Below, piece by piece: positions 7,754 to 17,286 of a stretch of DNA of 64,000 nt. A model generated the notes under the pieces. It was not told the DNA's origin and did no database searches. It saw nothing but the letters and a program-made list of their open reading frames with translations. The stretch is from Deltaproteobacteria bacterium (GTDB lineage: Bacteria > Desulfobacterota > Binatia > HRBIN30 > JACQVA1). Each line of letters opens with the position of its first letter. Position 1 is the first letter of the stretch. A program made the position numbers and the translations under genes. The DNA lies in the NCBI GenBank assembly GCA_016178705.1, contig JACOST010000014.1, forward strand, positions 310,001-374,000, written 5' to 3'.

Positions 7754-8917
7754 ATGAATCGTCTCGCGCTCGCTGTGGGGTTGGTGGTGATGCTGTCGCT
7801 GCGCGTTGCGAGCGCCGTCTGTCTCGGCGACTGCGATCACAGCGGCACGGTGACCGTGGAGGAATTGGTGCTGGGCGTCAACATCGCGCTCGCGACCGTT
7901 CCGCTCGCTGACTGTCCAAGCTTCGATCGGGACATGGACAGCGCGGTCAGCGTCGACGAACTCATCACCGCCGTGAATACCGCTTTGTCGCAATGCCCGG
8001 CCGAACCGACGGCGACCGCGACGCCGACGCCGTCGGATACACCGACACCAACTGACACCCCCACGCCGACACCAACCGCCACCGCCACACCGACGCTGAC
8101 GCCGATCAACTCGCCGCCGGTGGTCACCGCACCCGACGTCTATCGCACGTATCCGGCTTACGACGTTCGCCTGCCGATACGCGCGCGCGACCCCGAGGGC
8201 ACGCCACTGCACTACACCACAAATGACTTGCCCGACGGCGCGCAGCTCGACGAACTCACCGGCGTGTTGACCTGGACGCCGCGCGCGGATCAGCTCGGGC
8301 CGTTTTATCTCGGCATCAACGTGACCGACGAGGGCGCGCCGCCGAAGTCAGCCAGCAGCACGGTGACCCTCCAAGTCTATCCGCTCGATCAGTGTACGAT
8401 CCCGGTCTGCGATCCGGAGATCGGCTGCGATCACGACCTGGCTCCCTTAACGACGACGTGTTGCGGTGCCGAGCCGCCACCGCGCGTGGCGGAAGCCGAC
8501 GCGGGATGTCCGCAGGGCGCGCTGCTTTCACTCGGCCGCAACCGCAAGAGCTTCGGCCGACTGCGGAACTGCGACAAGCTGCGTGTCGCCGGCGCAACAC
8601 AGAACGGAGGCGACGTCCGCTTCAACCTCGAAGCGCGTTGCGTCGACTTCGGCCCGGTGGTCAACGTCGCCACGCGATTGGAAACCGCCACCGACGTGAT
8701 TATTCCCGATCTCGAATCGTCGGTGTTCCTCGATCCCGATCCCGACAACGGCTACCCGCGCGGACGCGTGTCGTATCCGATCGGCGCAGTCGGTGCACCC
8801 GACGGCACCGAAGGAAATCTCATCGTAACTCTGACCGACATGAACGGTGTCAGCGTCAGTCAGCGGCTGCGACTGATTCTCACGCCGGACGATATGCTAC
8901 CGGATCTGCCGGACTAG
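7754..8917 (+). CDS. Secreted protein: N-terminal dockerin-like module, Thr/Pro linker, Ig/cadherin-like domain
   Basis: 387 residues from ATG 7754; a start 15 codons upstream would put non-signal residues before a good signal peptide. MNRLALAVGLVVMLSLRVASA is the signal peptide. The mature protein begins at once with the paired calcium-loop module (GDCDHSGTVTVEEL and FDRDMDSAVSVDEL), the same unit found at the C-terminus of two other proteins here. A linker of Thr-Pro repeats follows, then a putative Ig domain (about 120-200; DAYxxRLPIRARDPEGTPL-like text with LTWTPRADQLG). The C-terminal part is cysteine-containing and has no recognised family. No catalytic residues are apparent, so surface adhesion or scaffolding is the likely type of role. 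Confidence 0.75.
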   Translation: MNRLALAVGLVVMLSLRVASAVCLGDCDHSGTVTVEELVLGVNIALATVPLADCPSFDRDMDSAVSVDELITAVNTALSQCPAEPTATATPTPSDTPTPTDTPTPTPTATATPTLTPINSPPVVTAPDVYRTYPAYDVRLPIRARDPEGTPLHYTTNDLPDGAQLDELTGVLTWTPRADQLGPFYLGINVTDEGAPPKSASSTVTLQVYPLDQCTIPVCDPEIGCDHDLAPLTTTCCGAEPPPRVAEADAGCPQGALLSLGRNRKSFGRLRNCDKLRVAGATQNGGDVRFNLEARCVDFGPVVNVATRLETATDVIIPDLESSVFLDPDPDNGYPRGRVSYPIGAVGAPDGTEGNLIVTLTDMNGVSVSQRLRLILTPDDMLPDLPD

Positions 8918-8981
8918 CCGATCAAGCTGTCGACCTTCTGGTGTTCGGTGGCCATGGCTGACAGGCTGGACACAAGAAGGA

Positions 8982-9115
8982 GCCCCTCGATATGCCGCCC
9001 TTCGATACGAAGCCTTCGGCTTCTACTCAAGGCGGCTACTCGGGGAAGCGGATGTTTTCACGTTCTCCCAATATCCGTTTGCCCGAGTAGTGAGCGAAGC
9101 GAATGTATCGAGGGC
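8982..9115. repeat. Compound palindromic element between convergent genes
   Basis: Outer arms GCCCCTCGATA (8982-8992) and TATCGAGGGCC (9105-9115) enclose a second inverted pair, TACTCGGGGAAGCGGAT (9037-9053) against ATCCGTTTGCCCGAGTA (9073-9089), and a small GAAGCC-TTC-GGCTTC hairpin. It fills the gap between the ends of two convergent genes. It resembles the short palindromic repeats dispersed in many proteobacterial genomes and could terminate transcription from both sides. Confidence 0.65.
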
Positions 9116-9154
9116 CTTCCAGCAAAGCCGCCCGACACCAAAACCCGCCGTGCC

Positions 9155-12100
9155 CTACGGCTGTGTGCTCAGGAAATTCGTGACGCGACGTACGCGCTGA
9201 TTCGACGTGTCGGAAATCCACAACGCGCCGTCCGCGTCGAAGGTCAGCGCGGAGGGCCGATTGAGTCGCGCGTTGCGCGCATCGCCGAGATCGCCGGCGA
9301 AACCACCGATGCCGATACCGACGACGGTGGTCGCGACGCCGTTGTGGTCGATCCGCCGGATCACATTGTTGCCGGTGTCGGCAACGTACAGGTCACCATT
9401 GGGAGCGAGGCGCAGATCGTACGGCGTGTTGAAGCGCGCCGCGGTGGCTGGACCGTGGTCGCCCGAGTAGCCCATCACGCCGGTGCCGGCCACGGTCGTG
9501 ATCACACCCGCCAGATCAATGCGGCGGATGACATGGCTATTGGTGTCGCAGAAATACAGATTGCCCGCGCCGTCGCGTCGCATACGAGTTGGGCTCTTGA
9601 GCGTTGCGGCCAAGGCGGCGGCGCCGTCGCCGGCGTAACCGAACGAACCCGTGCCGGCCACGGTGCGGATGGTGCCGGTGGAATCGACGTAGCGGATCAC
9701 GTGCGCGTCGACATCGCTGATGTAGAAGCCGCCATCGTTGGTGGGTAGCACGGCGAACGGCGTCGTCAGCTTTGCGAGTCGAGCCGGACCGCCGTCGCCG
9801 TCGTAGCCCGGGTCCATCGTTCCAGCGACGGTGAAGACTCGATTGTCGATGCCGACGCGGAAGACGACCGGCACATGGTCGCCGGCGACATAGAGATTGC
9901 CCGCGGTGTCGAACTCGATGTCGCTAGCGTGATGCAGCGGCGTATCGATGGCGAGGGCGCCATCAGCGGGAAAATTCTCAAAGCCGGTGCCCATGATGGT
10001 TTCGATCGTGCCGTCGGTGTCGAGGCGGCGGATGCGCAGGTTGTTGAAATCGACGATCAGCGGCCGGGCGGCTCCATCGAACGTGACTTCAAGAGGAAAG
10101 TAGAATGAGGTCTGCAGCGCTGGTTTCCCATCGCCGTTGAACTGCGCCAGCCCATTGCCCGCAACCGTGCAGATGACGCCCGACACACTGCACGCCGCGG
10201 CCGGCGTTTGCGTCACCATCGGCGGCGGCGCGGGAGTCGGCGTCGGCGCGGGCGCCGCGTCGTTCTGCGCACCTTCGAGAATCCAGGTGCGAATGAGTGC
10301 GAGCTGACTGCTCGTCAGCGGCGGCCGGCCGTCGGGCATCAGGGCGCCCATTCGCGGCGCGGTGAGCTTCTCAATCACGTAGCTCGCGTCGAGATTGCCC
10401 GGCACGATGTTGCAGAGGCCGAGGCTAGTGGCTTCCGATCCCGGACCGAAACTGGTTTCGTAGGTGCGCAGATCGTAGCCGGAAGTCGGAAAGCTGCCGC
10501 CGTGGCAACTCAGACCGAGACATCCGGTCTGTGCGAACAGCGGCACGATGTCGTGCGTGTAACTCACCGTGCTCGGTCCACCACTGGTGCCGGGGGCGCA
10601 TTGTCCACCAGTTAAGATATCAGTCCCGATCGCGGCCGGGCCGCCATACGCGATCATCCCTTGATTGAGCGACGTGGTGAGATCACCGCCAACCGCCCAC
10701 ACGCCGCCGTCAGGATCGATCCACGTGGAGTGGAAGTCGAGCGAGGTATTCAATGCGGGACGTTGCAAGCGCCAGCCCGACGGATTGCGGAACGCGACCG
10801 CACCGGTCACGCCCACGGCGACGGCGGTGCCGTCGGCGCGGAGGAATACACCGTTCATCTGCGGTGTCCCGGGAATCGCGCGATTGGCGAACGCACCGCC
10901 GATGAGTTCCTCGAGCACGCCACTGAGGAAGCCACCGCTGGCGATCACCTCCGTGGCATTGCCGTGAATGGTGAACAACGGCACGTCTTCGGCAGCCGCA
11001 CCGCTGAGGTCGACGGGCACCTGCGACCAATGAATCCCGTCGAAGTGGAACACCAAGCCGAGTCGTCCGACGACGTAGAGATCGGTCTCGCTGCGGCCCC
11101 ACACTTTGTACAGCGTCGGGATGCCTTGCAGGCGTGCTTTTTCGATGTTGGCATCCACCGCCCACGTCGCACCGTCGTAGAACCAGACAACGCCGCCCTG
11201 ATCCGGCTCCGCGAGATCGCCGCCCACCGCCCAAATGTGGTGATCATCCGAACCCCAAACACCGAAGAGCGTCTCGGTGCCCGGAGTGGTCTGGCGCGTG
11301 AATGTGCCGGTGGCCGGCTCGTAGCGCAGAATCACGCCGTTCTCGCCGGCGAGGTAGAAAGCGCCCGTGCCGTGCTCATCAATGATGGGCGTGACACTGA
11401 TCCACCACAGCGTGCCGGTGCTCACGCCGGTATTGAGTCGTCGCCAGAACTGGCCGTTGTAGTGGAGTACGGTCGGCCCCATGTCGTCGTGGCCATCAGC
11501 GCCGACCGCGTACACATCGTTCGCCGCCGTGCCGGTGATTGACAACAGCGCGGCGGGCAGTTCGGTGAGTATCGGTTGCACCCGGGCGACCGGGAATGGA
11601 ATCGGCGTCGCCGTCGGCAGCGGCCCAGTTGGTGTCGGAGTCGCCGTGGGCGGCGTGCCGGTTACGGTCGCCGTCGGCGGCGTGCCGACTTCCGTCGGCG
11701 TTGAGTTGGGAGTGTCGACCGTACACATGTAATCGCGCGCCAGGCAGTCCGCCACGCGATGGCAACCGATGCAGGTGTCCTTAGTGTCGAAGATGACCGC
11801 GCGCTCCTTCGACACGCGCTGCCAGTGCCAATCGGCGTCGTCCGGATCGAAGCCCGGCGCCTCTTTGCGCATCACGCGCCATTGCACCAGCTTGCTGTCG
11901 TCGTTGCAGTCCGTACCGCTGAACTCTTCCTTGACGACGACGCTGCCGAGCGGGAGCGGATTGGCGTTGTCGAGATACGGCTGCGTCGCCACTGCGTTGG
12001 TGTAGACGCGAATGCTGACGCCACCGTGCGCCGCGCTGAAGCGGCAGTCGCGCACGAGCGCGAAGTTGGCGCGATAGTCGGCGGGGAAGATCGGCGACGG

Positions 12101-14740
12101 GCCGCCGCCGCGGCTGACCTTGCGGATGCGGCCGTTGAATGTGTCGGAGATGTAGAGATCGCCGAACTTGTCGAAGGCGACGCCGAACGGACGCCACAAG
12201 GCCGCGGCGCTCGCCGGACCGCCGTCGCCGCTGTACGTAGCTTCGCCGGTGCCGGCGATCGTGCTGATCATCCCTGTAGTCGTCAGATCGATCATGCGAA
12301 CGCGATTGTTGTTGGTGTCGGCGAAATAGAGATTGCCATCTGGACCAATCTCCAAGTCCTCGGGTTGGTTCAGTTGCGCGTTGATCCCGGCGATCCCGTC
12401 GCCGTTGTAGCCGGGCATGCCCGTGCCCGCGATCGTGGTCACGGTCGCGGTTTTGAAATCCGCGCTCTGGAAGTCGACGCGACGGATGCGATGGTTGAGC
12501 GTATCGCTGAAATACAACGCGCCATTCGGCGCGAACGCCAGACTCCCCGACGGCTCTGGGTTTGGCCCGGCGGGGAACTTCACCTGCGTCTGGAGTGCCG
12601 CACCGTCGCCGTTGAACCCGGCCACGCCGGTCCCGACCACGGTGGTGATGACGCCGTCCCCCTGCTTGGTGGCGAAGTCGTAGATCACCCGGATGCGCTG
12701 GTTGCGCTGATCGATGACGAAGAGGTTGCCGTGCTGATCGAAGGTGGAGTGCGGCGGTTGATTGAGCAGCGCGCTCTTCGCCGGTCCGTCGTCGCCGGTG
12801 AATCCGAAGCCGCGGCCGACCTGCACCCTGACCCGATTGGTCTGCCGGTTGAGCACGCGGATCTTGTGATTGTGCCACGACATCACCACCAGATCGCCGT
12901 TGGGGAACTCCTGCAGATCCACCGGGTGATTGAGGTTCACGGTGAGTGGTGGCGCGCCGGGATCGGTGAGGTCGCTCAAATCCGGCGGACCGTCGCCGAC
13001 GAAGTCGGAGCCCATGACGGTCGTGAAGGTGTCGTCGGCGAGGATTTCGCGAACCTTGTGGTTGTTCCAGTCGACCACGTAGCGGTGTCCGCGTGGCGTA
13101 AACTCGATGTCGAAGGGCCAGTACAGCGTCGTCTGCAAGCGATCGAGCCCGTCGCCATTGAAGCCCAACTCGCCGGTGCCGGTATACGTGCAGATGCTAC
13201 CGACCACATCGGTACACGGAATGATCGTCACCTGGGTGTTGTCGCCGCCGCCGTTGGGATCGTAGTCCGCCGGCAACGTCGGGGTGATGCGACGGACGCG
13301 ATGATTATGGGTGTCGGCCACGTAGACGACGCCGTCGGGGCCCACGGTGATGCCGTACGGTCGATCGAGCTTGGCCTGGATCGCCGGCCCGCCGTCACCG
13401 CCAAACCCGCCGTCGCCGGTGCCGGCGAAGGTCGAGATGATCCCAGCGGGCGTCACCATCCGCACCACGCTGTTCATGGTGTCAGCGATGTAGAGCGTGC
13501 CGTCGTCAGCGACAGCGACGTCGCTCGGAGTGTTCAGCTTCGCCACCGTCGCCGGGCCGCCGTCGCCGCTGTACCCCGCGGTGCCGGTGCCGGCGACGGT
13601 GCTGATCATCCCGTTCTCGTCGATCATGCGGATGCAGTGGTTGCCGGTGTCCGCGATGATGATGCGGTTGCGACTGTCGAGCACGATACGCCCTGCCGGC
13701 GCCGCCGATTGGCCCTTCGGCGAATTCAGTTGCGCGGCGCTCGCCAGATCGCCGTCGCCGAAGTAGCCGGCGGCGCCGGTGCCGGCGATCGTGGTGATCG
13801 TGCCGGCGGTGTCGAGCATGCGAATGCGGAAGTTCGCCTGATCCGAGATGAGGATGTTGCCGTTAGGATAGACCGCCACGGAACTCGGCAGATCGAGCTT
13901 CGCCTGATTTCCGGGCCCGCCATCGCCGCCGAACGCGCGCGCGCCGGTGCCGGCCAGGTTGGTGACCAGGCCGGTGGTGAAGTCGAGTCGCTTCACCTCG
14001 CTGTTGTGCCAGGCGGCGATGACCATGCGTCCCTGCGGGTCGAAGGCGACGTTGGTCGGGTGGTTGAAGTTCACGTCGAGCGCCGGCCCGTCTTGTGCGT
14101 CGCCCAACTCGCCGCTACCGGCCACGGTTTCGATCAGCCTGTTCACCACGCGGCGAATGCGGTGATTGTTCCAGTCCAGAATGTAGAGGTTGCCGTCCGG
14201 CCCAACCGTCACGTCCTGCGGCAGGTAGAGATCGGTGTTGATGCCCGGCAGGCCGTCGCCGTTGAGGCCGGCGAGGCCGGTGCCGACCAACGTGGTGATG
14301 AACGGCCCGCTGACCGTTGCGGTCGGGCTCGCCGTGGTCGTGTCGGTCGCGGTCGCTGTCGATGTTGGGGTGTCAGTCGCGGTGGCAGTCGGTGTATCGG
14401 TTGCGGTCGCGGTGGCGGTTGGCGTGTCAGTATTCGTGGCGGTCGGCGTCGCCGTGCTGGTCGAGGTGGTCGTGCCCGTCGCGGTGGCGGTGTTGGTGTG
14501 TGTCGCCGTGACGCTGGCGGTGGCGGATGACGTCGGCGTCGTCGTGGTCGTCGCGATCGACGTCGCGGTCGGTGTCGCGAGGAGCGTGCGGGTAAGCGTC
14601 GCAACCACAGTAGCGGTAGCCGTCGCCGTCGAGGGTGGCCGGTTGTCGTTGTCGGAGTCGCAACCCACCAACGAAGCAGTGATCAGCAGACCAACCAGCA
14701 CACCACCGGCACCGCGCCACCAACGATAGCCCAGGTTCAT
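9155..14740 (-). CDS. Giant lipoprotein: three NHL propeller regions, cytochrome P460-like domain, fourth propeller, c-type cytochrome domain
   Basis: 1861 residues. A lipoprotein signal ends at LITASLVGC, so the protein is probably tethered to a membrane. A Thr/Ala-rich linker runs to about residue 145. NHL repeats (TIAGTGxxGYxGDGGPA and VADTxNHRVRRI patterns) fill about 150-505 and 525-870. Residues about 880-1010 resemble cytochrome P460: GSVVVKEEFSGTDCN, VMRKEAPGFDPDDADWHWQ, and the heme site CIGCH at about 990-994. After a Thr/Pro linker, about 1070-1370 looks like another propeller (DVYAVGADG, HIWAVGGDL). About 1385-1500 is a cytochrome c-like domain with CLGLSCH, a C-X4-C-H spacing. 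NHL repeats resume from about 1515 to the end. The role is unknown; surface-exposed heme redox chemistry is inferred. It lies 143 bases downstream of the peroxidase/FG-GAP genes. Confidence 0.85.
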   Translation of the reverse strand: MNLGYRWWRGAGGVLVGLLITASLVGCDSDNDNRPPSTATATATVVATLTRTLLATPTATSIATTTTTPTSSATASVTATHTNTATATGTTTSTSTATPTATNTDTPTATATATDTPTATATDTPTSTATATDTTTASPTATVSGPFITTLVGTGLAGLNGDGLPGINTDLYLPQDVTVGPDGNLYILDWNNHRIRRVVNRLIETVAGSGELGDAQDGPALDVNFNHPTNVAFDPQGRMVIAAWHNSEVKRLDFTTGLVTNLAGTGARAFGGDGGPGNQAKLDLPSSVAVYPNGNILISDQANFRIRMLDTAGTITTIAGTGAAGYFGDGDLASAAQLNSPKGQSAAPAGRIVLDSRNRIIIADTGNHCIRMIDENGMISTVAGTGTAGYSGDGGPATVAKLNTPSDVAVADDGTLYIADTMNSVVRMVTPAGIISTFAGTGDGGFGGDGGPAIQAKLDRPYGITVGPDGVVYVADTHNHRVRRITPTLPADYDPNGGGDNTQVTIIPCTDVVGSICTYTGTGELGFNGDGLDRLQTTLYWPFDIEFTPRGHRYVVDWNNHKVREILADDTFTTVMGSDFVGDGPPDLSDLTDPGAPPLTVNLNHPVDLQEFPNGDLVVMSWHNHKIRVLNRQTNRVRVQVGRGFGFTGDDGPAKSALLNQPPHSTFDQHGNLFVIDQRNQRIRVIYDFATKQGDGVITTVVGTGVAGFNGDGAALQTQVKFPAGPNPEPSGSLAFAPNGALYFSDTLNHRIRRVDFQSADFKTATVTTIAGTGMPGYNGDGIAGINAQLNQPEDLEIGPDGNLYFADTNNNRVRMIDLTTTGMISTIAGTGEATYSGDGGPASAAALWRPFGVAFDKFGDLYISDTFNGRIRKVSRGGGPSPIFPADYRANFALVRDCRFSAAHGGVSIRVYTNAVATQPYLDNANPLPLGSVVVKEEFSGTDCNDDSKLVQWRVMRKEAPGFDPDDADWHWQRVSKERAVIFDTKDTCIGCHRVADCLARDYMCTVDTPNSTPTEVGTPPTATVTGTPPTATPTPTGPLPTATPIPFPVARVQPILTELPAALLSITGTAANDVYAVGADGHDDMGPTVLHYNGQFWRRLNTGVSTGTLWWISVTPIIDEHGTGAFYLAGENGVILRYEPATGTFTRQTTPGTETLFGVWGSDDHHIWAVGGDLAEPDQGGVVWFYDGATWAVDANIEKARLQGIPTLYKVWGRSETDLYVVGRLGLVFHFDGIHWSQVPVDLSGAAAEDVPLFTIHGNATEVIASGGFLSGVLEELIGGAFANRAIPGTPQMNGVFLRADGTAVAVGVTGAVAFRNPSGWRLQRPALNTSLDFHSTWIDPDGGVWAVGGDLTTSLNQGMIAYGGPAAIGTDILTGGQCAPGTSGGPSTVSYTHDIVPLFAQTGCLGLSCHGGSFPTSGYDLRTYETSFGPGSEATSLGLCNIVPGNLDASYVIEKLTAPRMGALMPDGRPPLTSSQLALIRTWILEGAQNDAAPAPTPTPAPPPMVTQTPAAACSVSGVICTVAGNGLAQFNGDGKPALQTSFYFPLEVTFDGAARPLIVDFNNLRIRRLDTDGTIETIMGTGFENFPADGALAIDTPLHHASDIEFDTAGNLYVAGDHVPVVFRVGIDNRVFTVAGTMDPGYDGDGGPARLAKLTTPFAVLPTNDGGFYISDVDAHVIRYVDSTGTIRTVAGTGSFGYAGDGAAALAATLKSPTRMRRDGAGNLYFCDTNSHVIRRIDLAGVITTVAGTGVMGYSGDHGPATAARFNTPYDLRLAPNGDLYVADTGNNVIRRIDHNGVATTVVGIGIGGFAGDLGDARNARLNRPSALTFDADGALWISDTSNQRVRRVTNFLSTQP

Positions 14741-14831
14741 GGTTCGTCGTTTCCGATCAGATTGTGCGAGAAGAAGTCAGAGTTGAGATACGAGGGCGCA
14801 CGGAAGCTGTTGCGATGCGCCATAGCGGTGA

Positions 14832-14860
14832 ACGGTACGGAAACGATAGGCCTAGGTCAA
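14832..14860 (-). promoter_or_regulatory. Possible sigma-70 promoter for the giant NHL lipoprotein gene
   Basis: On the minus strand, TTGACC (14860-14855) and TACCGT (14837-14832) are 17 bases apart, leaving a leader of roughly 85 bases before ATG 14740. The -10 match is weak, so this is tentative. If it is real, the lipoprotein gene can be expressed separately from the upstream peroxidase operon. Confidence 0.3.
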
Positions 14861-14883
14861 CTCTGAAGTGACAGGTCGCTGGT

Positions 14884-17286
14884 TCACGGTGACGACGATG
14901 CGCCGTCCGGCGTCACGACACGGTTGACCATGCGCGCGATGATCGCGCGAGCATCGCGGCGCGTGATGACGCCGTCGCCATCAGCATCGACCCCGGGAGC
15001 ACCGGCGTACGTACCGCGGCTCACGTCGTCTGCGCGGACCCCGTCACCGTCGCTCAACTCGCGGACTAGCGCCACGAGGTCTGCGGCATTGATGCGACCA
15101 TCACCGTTGCCATCGCCGCGACGCACGCTCGCTTGTGGAGTCGAGTTCGTCAACCGACACGCCGTGACGCCAGCCACAAAGCAATCGGGCCGACCGTCGC
15201 CGTCGAAGTCGCCGCTACCGATCGTGCTGGGACGCACGGCGGCAAGCGGCGCGGGGCCGGTTTGCAGAAAGCCGTGGCCGGCGTTGACCAGCACCGTCAC
15301 GCTGTCTCCGGTTTGATCCGCGATCAAGAGATCGGGCGCACCGTCGCCATTGAGATCGCGGGCAATCAGTGCGCTCGGCAACGCGCCTACACTTCGAGGC
15401 GAACCGACGGTGAAGTGACCCGTGCCATCATTGGTGAGCACACGGAGACCGGACTGACCGCTCGTCAGCACAACGAGATCATCGTCGCCGTCAACGTCGA
15501 TATCGGTCACCACCAACGCGCCTGGGCTCGCGCCGAGCTCGATCGGTTGGCGCGCCACAAATGAGTTGTTGCCGGTACCACTAAACAGCGCCACGCGACC
15601 ATTGCTCAGATCGCCAACGGCAATGTCGGATCGGCCGTCGCCGTCGAAATCCCCGACGACGAGCGCCGAGGGGCGCCCGCTCAATTGCATCGGCGCCAGC
15701 GCAACAAAAGTTCGATCGCCGTTGTTGCGGACCACCGCGAGTTGCGGCGGCGTACCCGGCTCCGTCACAACCAAATCCAGATCTCCATCGAGATCAAAAT
15801 CACCGACCGCAAGTGCGCTCGCTACCGCCCCGAGCGCGAGATGACCGGGTGCTTCAAACCCGCCACCGGTGCCGAACAGAATCGACACGTCGGGCGTGGT
15901 ATTCGCGCTCACCAGATCGAGATGATCGTCGCCATCGAAATCAGCCGCCGCGAGCGCGCCGGGAGTCGAGTCCGTCGCCATGAATTCCGACGCCCGTGGC
16001 TGACCGCTGGCTCCGAAGAAGAACGTCACGCCGTTTTTTTCTGGCGACGAGACGACGGCATCAGCCAAGGCGTCCTCGTTGAAATCACCGATCACCATCG
16101 CCGCACTGGCGCGCGGAGCCGGCAACTGTTCGATAGCCGCGAAGTTGCCGTGACCATCGCCAGGGAGCACGGCAAAACTGGGAAAATCGCCACCGCCCGG
16201 GCCGCTGTTGGCGCTGAGCAGGTCAGGCACACCGTCGCCAGTGAGATCGAACGCCGCAACCGCGACCGGGCTGACGTCGCTGATGAATCCGCGCGGCAGA
16301 TCAAACGTTCCGTCCCCAACTCCCAGCAACACGCTCACGCTCTGCGCGCGGCGATTGGCGGTCACGACGTCCAAATGGTTATCGCCGTTGACATCGGCCA
16401 GGGTGAGATCGTCGAGCACGCTGCCGCCAGTCGGAAACAGCACCGCGGTCTCAAAGGTCCCATCGCCGCGGCCGCGCAGCACTCCCACGGTGTCATCGCC
16501 AGTGTTACCTACAATCAGATCCATGATGCCGTCTTCGTCGGCATCACCGAGCTGCAACGGCCCGCTACCTGCGCTCACCGGGTAGCGGACGGGGTTTGCG
16601 AAACTGCCGTGCCCCTGGTTGAGCAGAATCGAAACCGTGCCCGGGTCGTTGCTCGATACCGCGATGTCGTTGGCCGTATCGCCGTTGAAGTCGGCGATGA
16701 TCACGGCGGTGCTCCCGCGATCGAGATCAATTACCTGTGGCGCATCAAATGTCGCGTCAGCGTGGCCGTGTAAGAAACTGATTCGCCCACCGGCCTCGTC
16801 GGACAGCGCCACCGCCAGATCGGCAACGCCATCTCCATCGAGATCGCCTACCGCCAGCCCGAGCGGGTCGTGCCCTGAATTGATCCGGACCGGGTCGCTC
16901 ACCGAACCATCGCCGTTACCGTGCAGGAACCACAGGTGCTCCGACTCTTCCTCGCTGAGGATGATGTCCGGAATCGTGTCGCCATCAAGATCGACGATGA
17001 CGATGCCATGCCCGGTGCCGCCAGCGGGAAAGTCACCCATGCTGATGAGCCCACCCGCGGGTGAGCCCAGAAACACACTGATCGTGCGATCGAGGATATT
17101 GACGACTACCACGTCGAGGGCGCGGTCGTTGTTGAGATCGCCGACCGCCATCGTAGAGGGCTCGGCATTGAGCGGCTGCGTCAATGCCGAGCGGAAGCTC
17201 ACCTCTGCCGCGAGAGCAGGTACGGTCGACAACAGGACCATCGCCACGGTTGTCGCTACGCGCCAGCTTGAATGCCTGCGCGGCAT
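14884..17286 (-). CDS. Secreted FG-GAP/VCBS propeller protein with dockerin-type repeat (second copy)
   Basis: 800 residues from ATG 17286, chosen because GAGGGAG lies six bases upstream; GTG 17289 is the alternative. Either start overlaps the stop of the previous gene. A signal peptide (MVLLSTVPALA) is followed by many FG-GAP/VCBS-type repeats of the form VGDLNNDRALDVVVVN and DFDGDGRSDIAVGD, enough for two beta-propellers, whose Asp-rich loops normally bind calcium. The C-terminal 90 residues contain a dockerin-type pair, GDGNGDGRINAADLVALV and VDADGDGVITRRDA. It is a paralogue of the gene upstream, with the same architecture and very similar phrasing. The family mostly binds ligands or partners on the cell surface. 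Its place behind a di-heme peroxidase gene suggests a shared extracytoplasmic process. Confidence 0.85.
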   Translation of the reverse strand: MPRRHSSWRVATTVAMVLLSTVPALAAEVSFRSALTQPLNAEPSTMAVGDLNNDRALDVVVVNILDRTISVFLGSPAGGLISMGDFPAGGTGHGIVIVDLDGDTIPDIILSEEESEHLWFLHGNGDGSVSDPVRINSGHDPLGLAVGDLDGDGVADLAVALSDEAGGRISFLHGHADATFDAPQVIDLDRGSTAVIIADFNGDTANDIAVSSNDPGTVSILLNQGHGSFANPVRYPVSAGSGPLQLGDADEDGIMDLIVGNTGDDTVGVLRGRGDGTFETAVLFPTGGSVLDDLTLADVNGDNHLDVVTANRRAQSVSVLLGVGDGTFDLPRGFISDVSPVAVAAFDLTGDGVPDLLSANSGPGGGDFPSFAVLPGDGHGNFAAIEQLPAPRASAAMVIGDFNEDALADAVVSSPEKNGVTFFFGASGQPRASEFMATDSTPGALAAADFDGDDHLDLVSANTTPDVSILFGTGGGFEAPGHLALGAVASALAVGDFDLDGDLDLVVTEPGTPPQLAVVRNNGDRTFVALAPMQLSGRPSALVVGDFDGDGRSDIAVGDLSNGRVALFSGTGNNSFVARQPIELGASPGALVVTDIDVDGDDDLVVLTSGQSGLRVLTNDGTGHFTVGSPRSVGALPSALIARDLNGDGAPDLLIADQTGDSVTVLVNAGHGFLQTGPAPLAAVRPSTIGSGDFDGDGRPDCFVAGVTACRLTNSTPQASVRRGDGNGDGRINAADLVALVRELSDGDGVRADDVSRGTYAGAPGVDADGDGVITRRDARAIIARMVNRVVTPDGASSSP

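Noticed and set aside
11759-14530. A 923-residue open frame on the plus strand opposite the NHL lipoprotein gene
   Set aside because: It mirrors the repetitive NHL coding on the other strand. The composition is His/Arg/Ala-rich without domains, as expected for a shadow frame in high-GC repeat sequence.
14310-14640. A reiterated GTCGCGGT/GGTGTCAGT pattern that looked like a tandem repeat or CRISPR
   Set aside because: The units are irregular and encode the Thr/Ala linker of the lipoprotein. There are no constant repeats with unique spacers.
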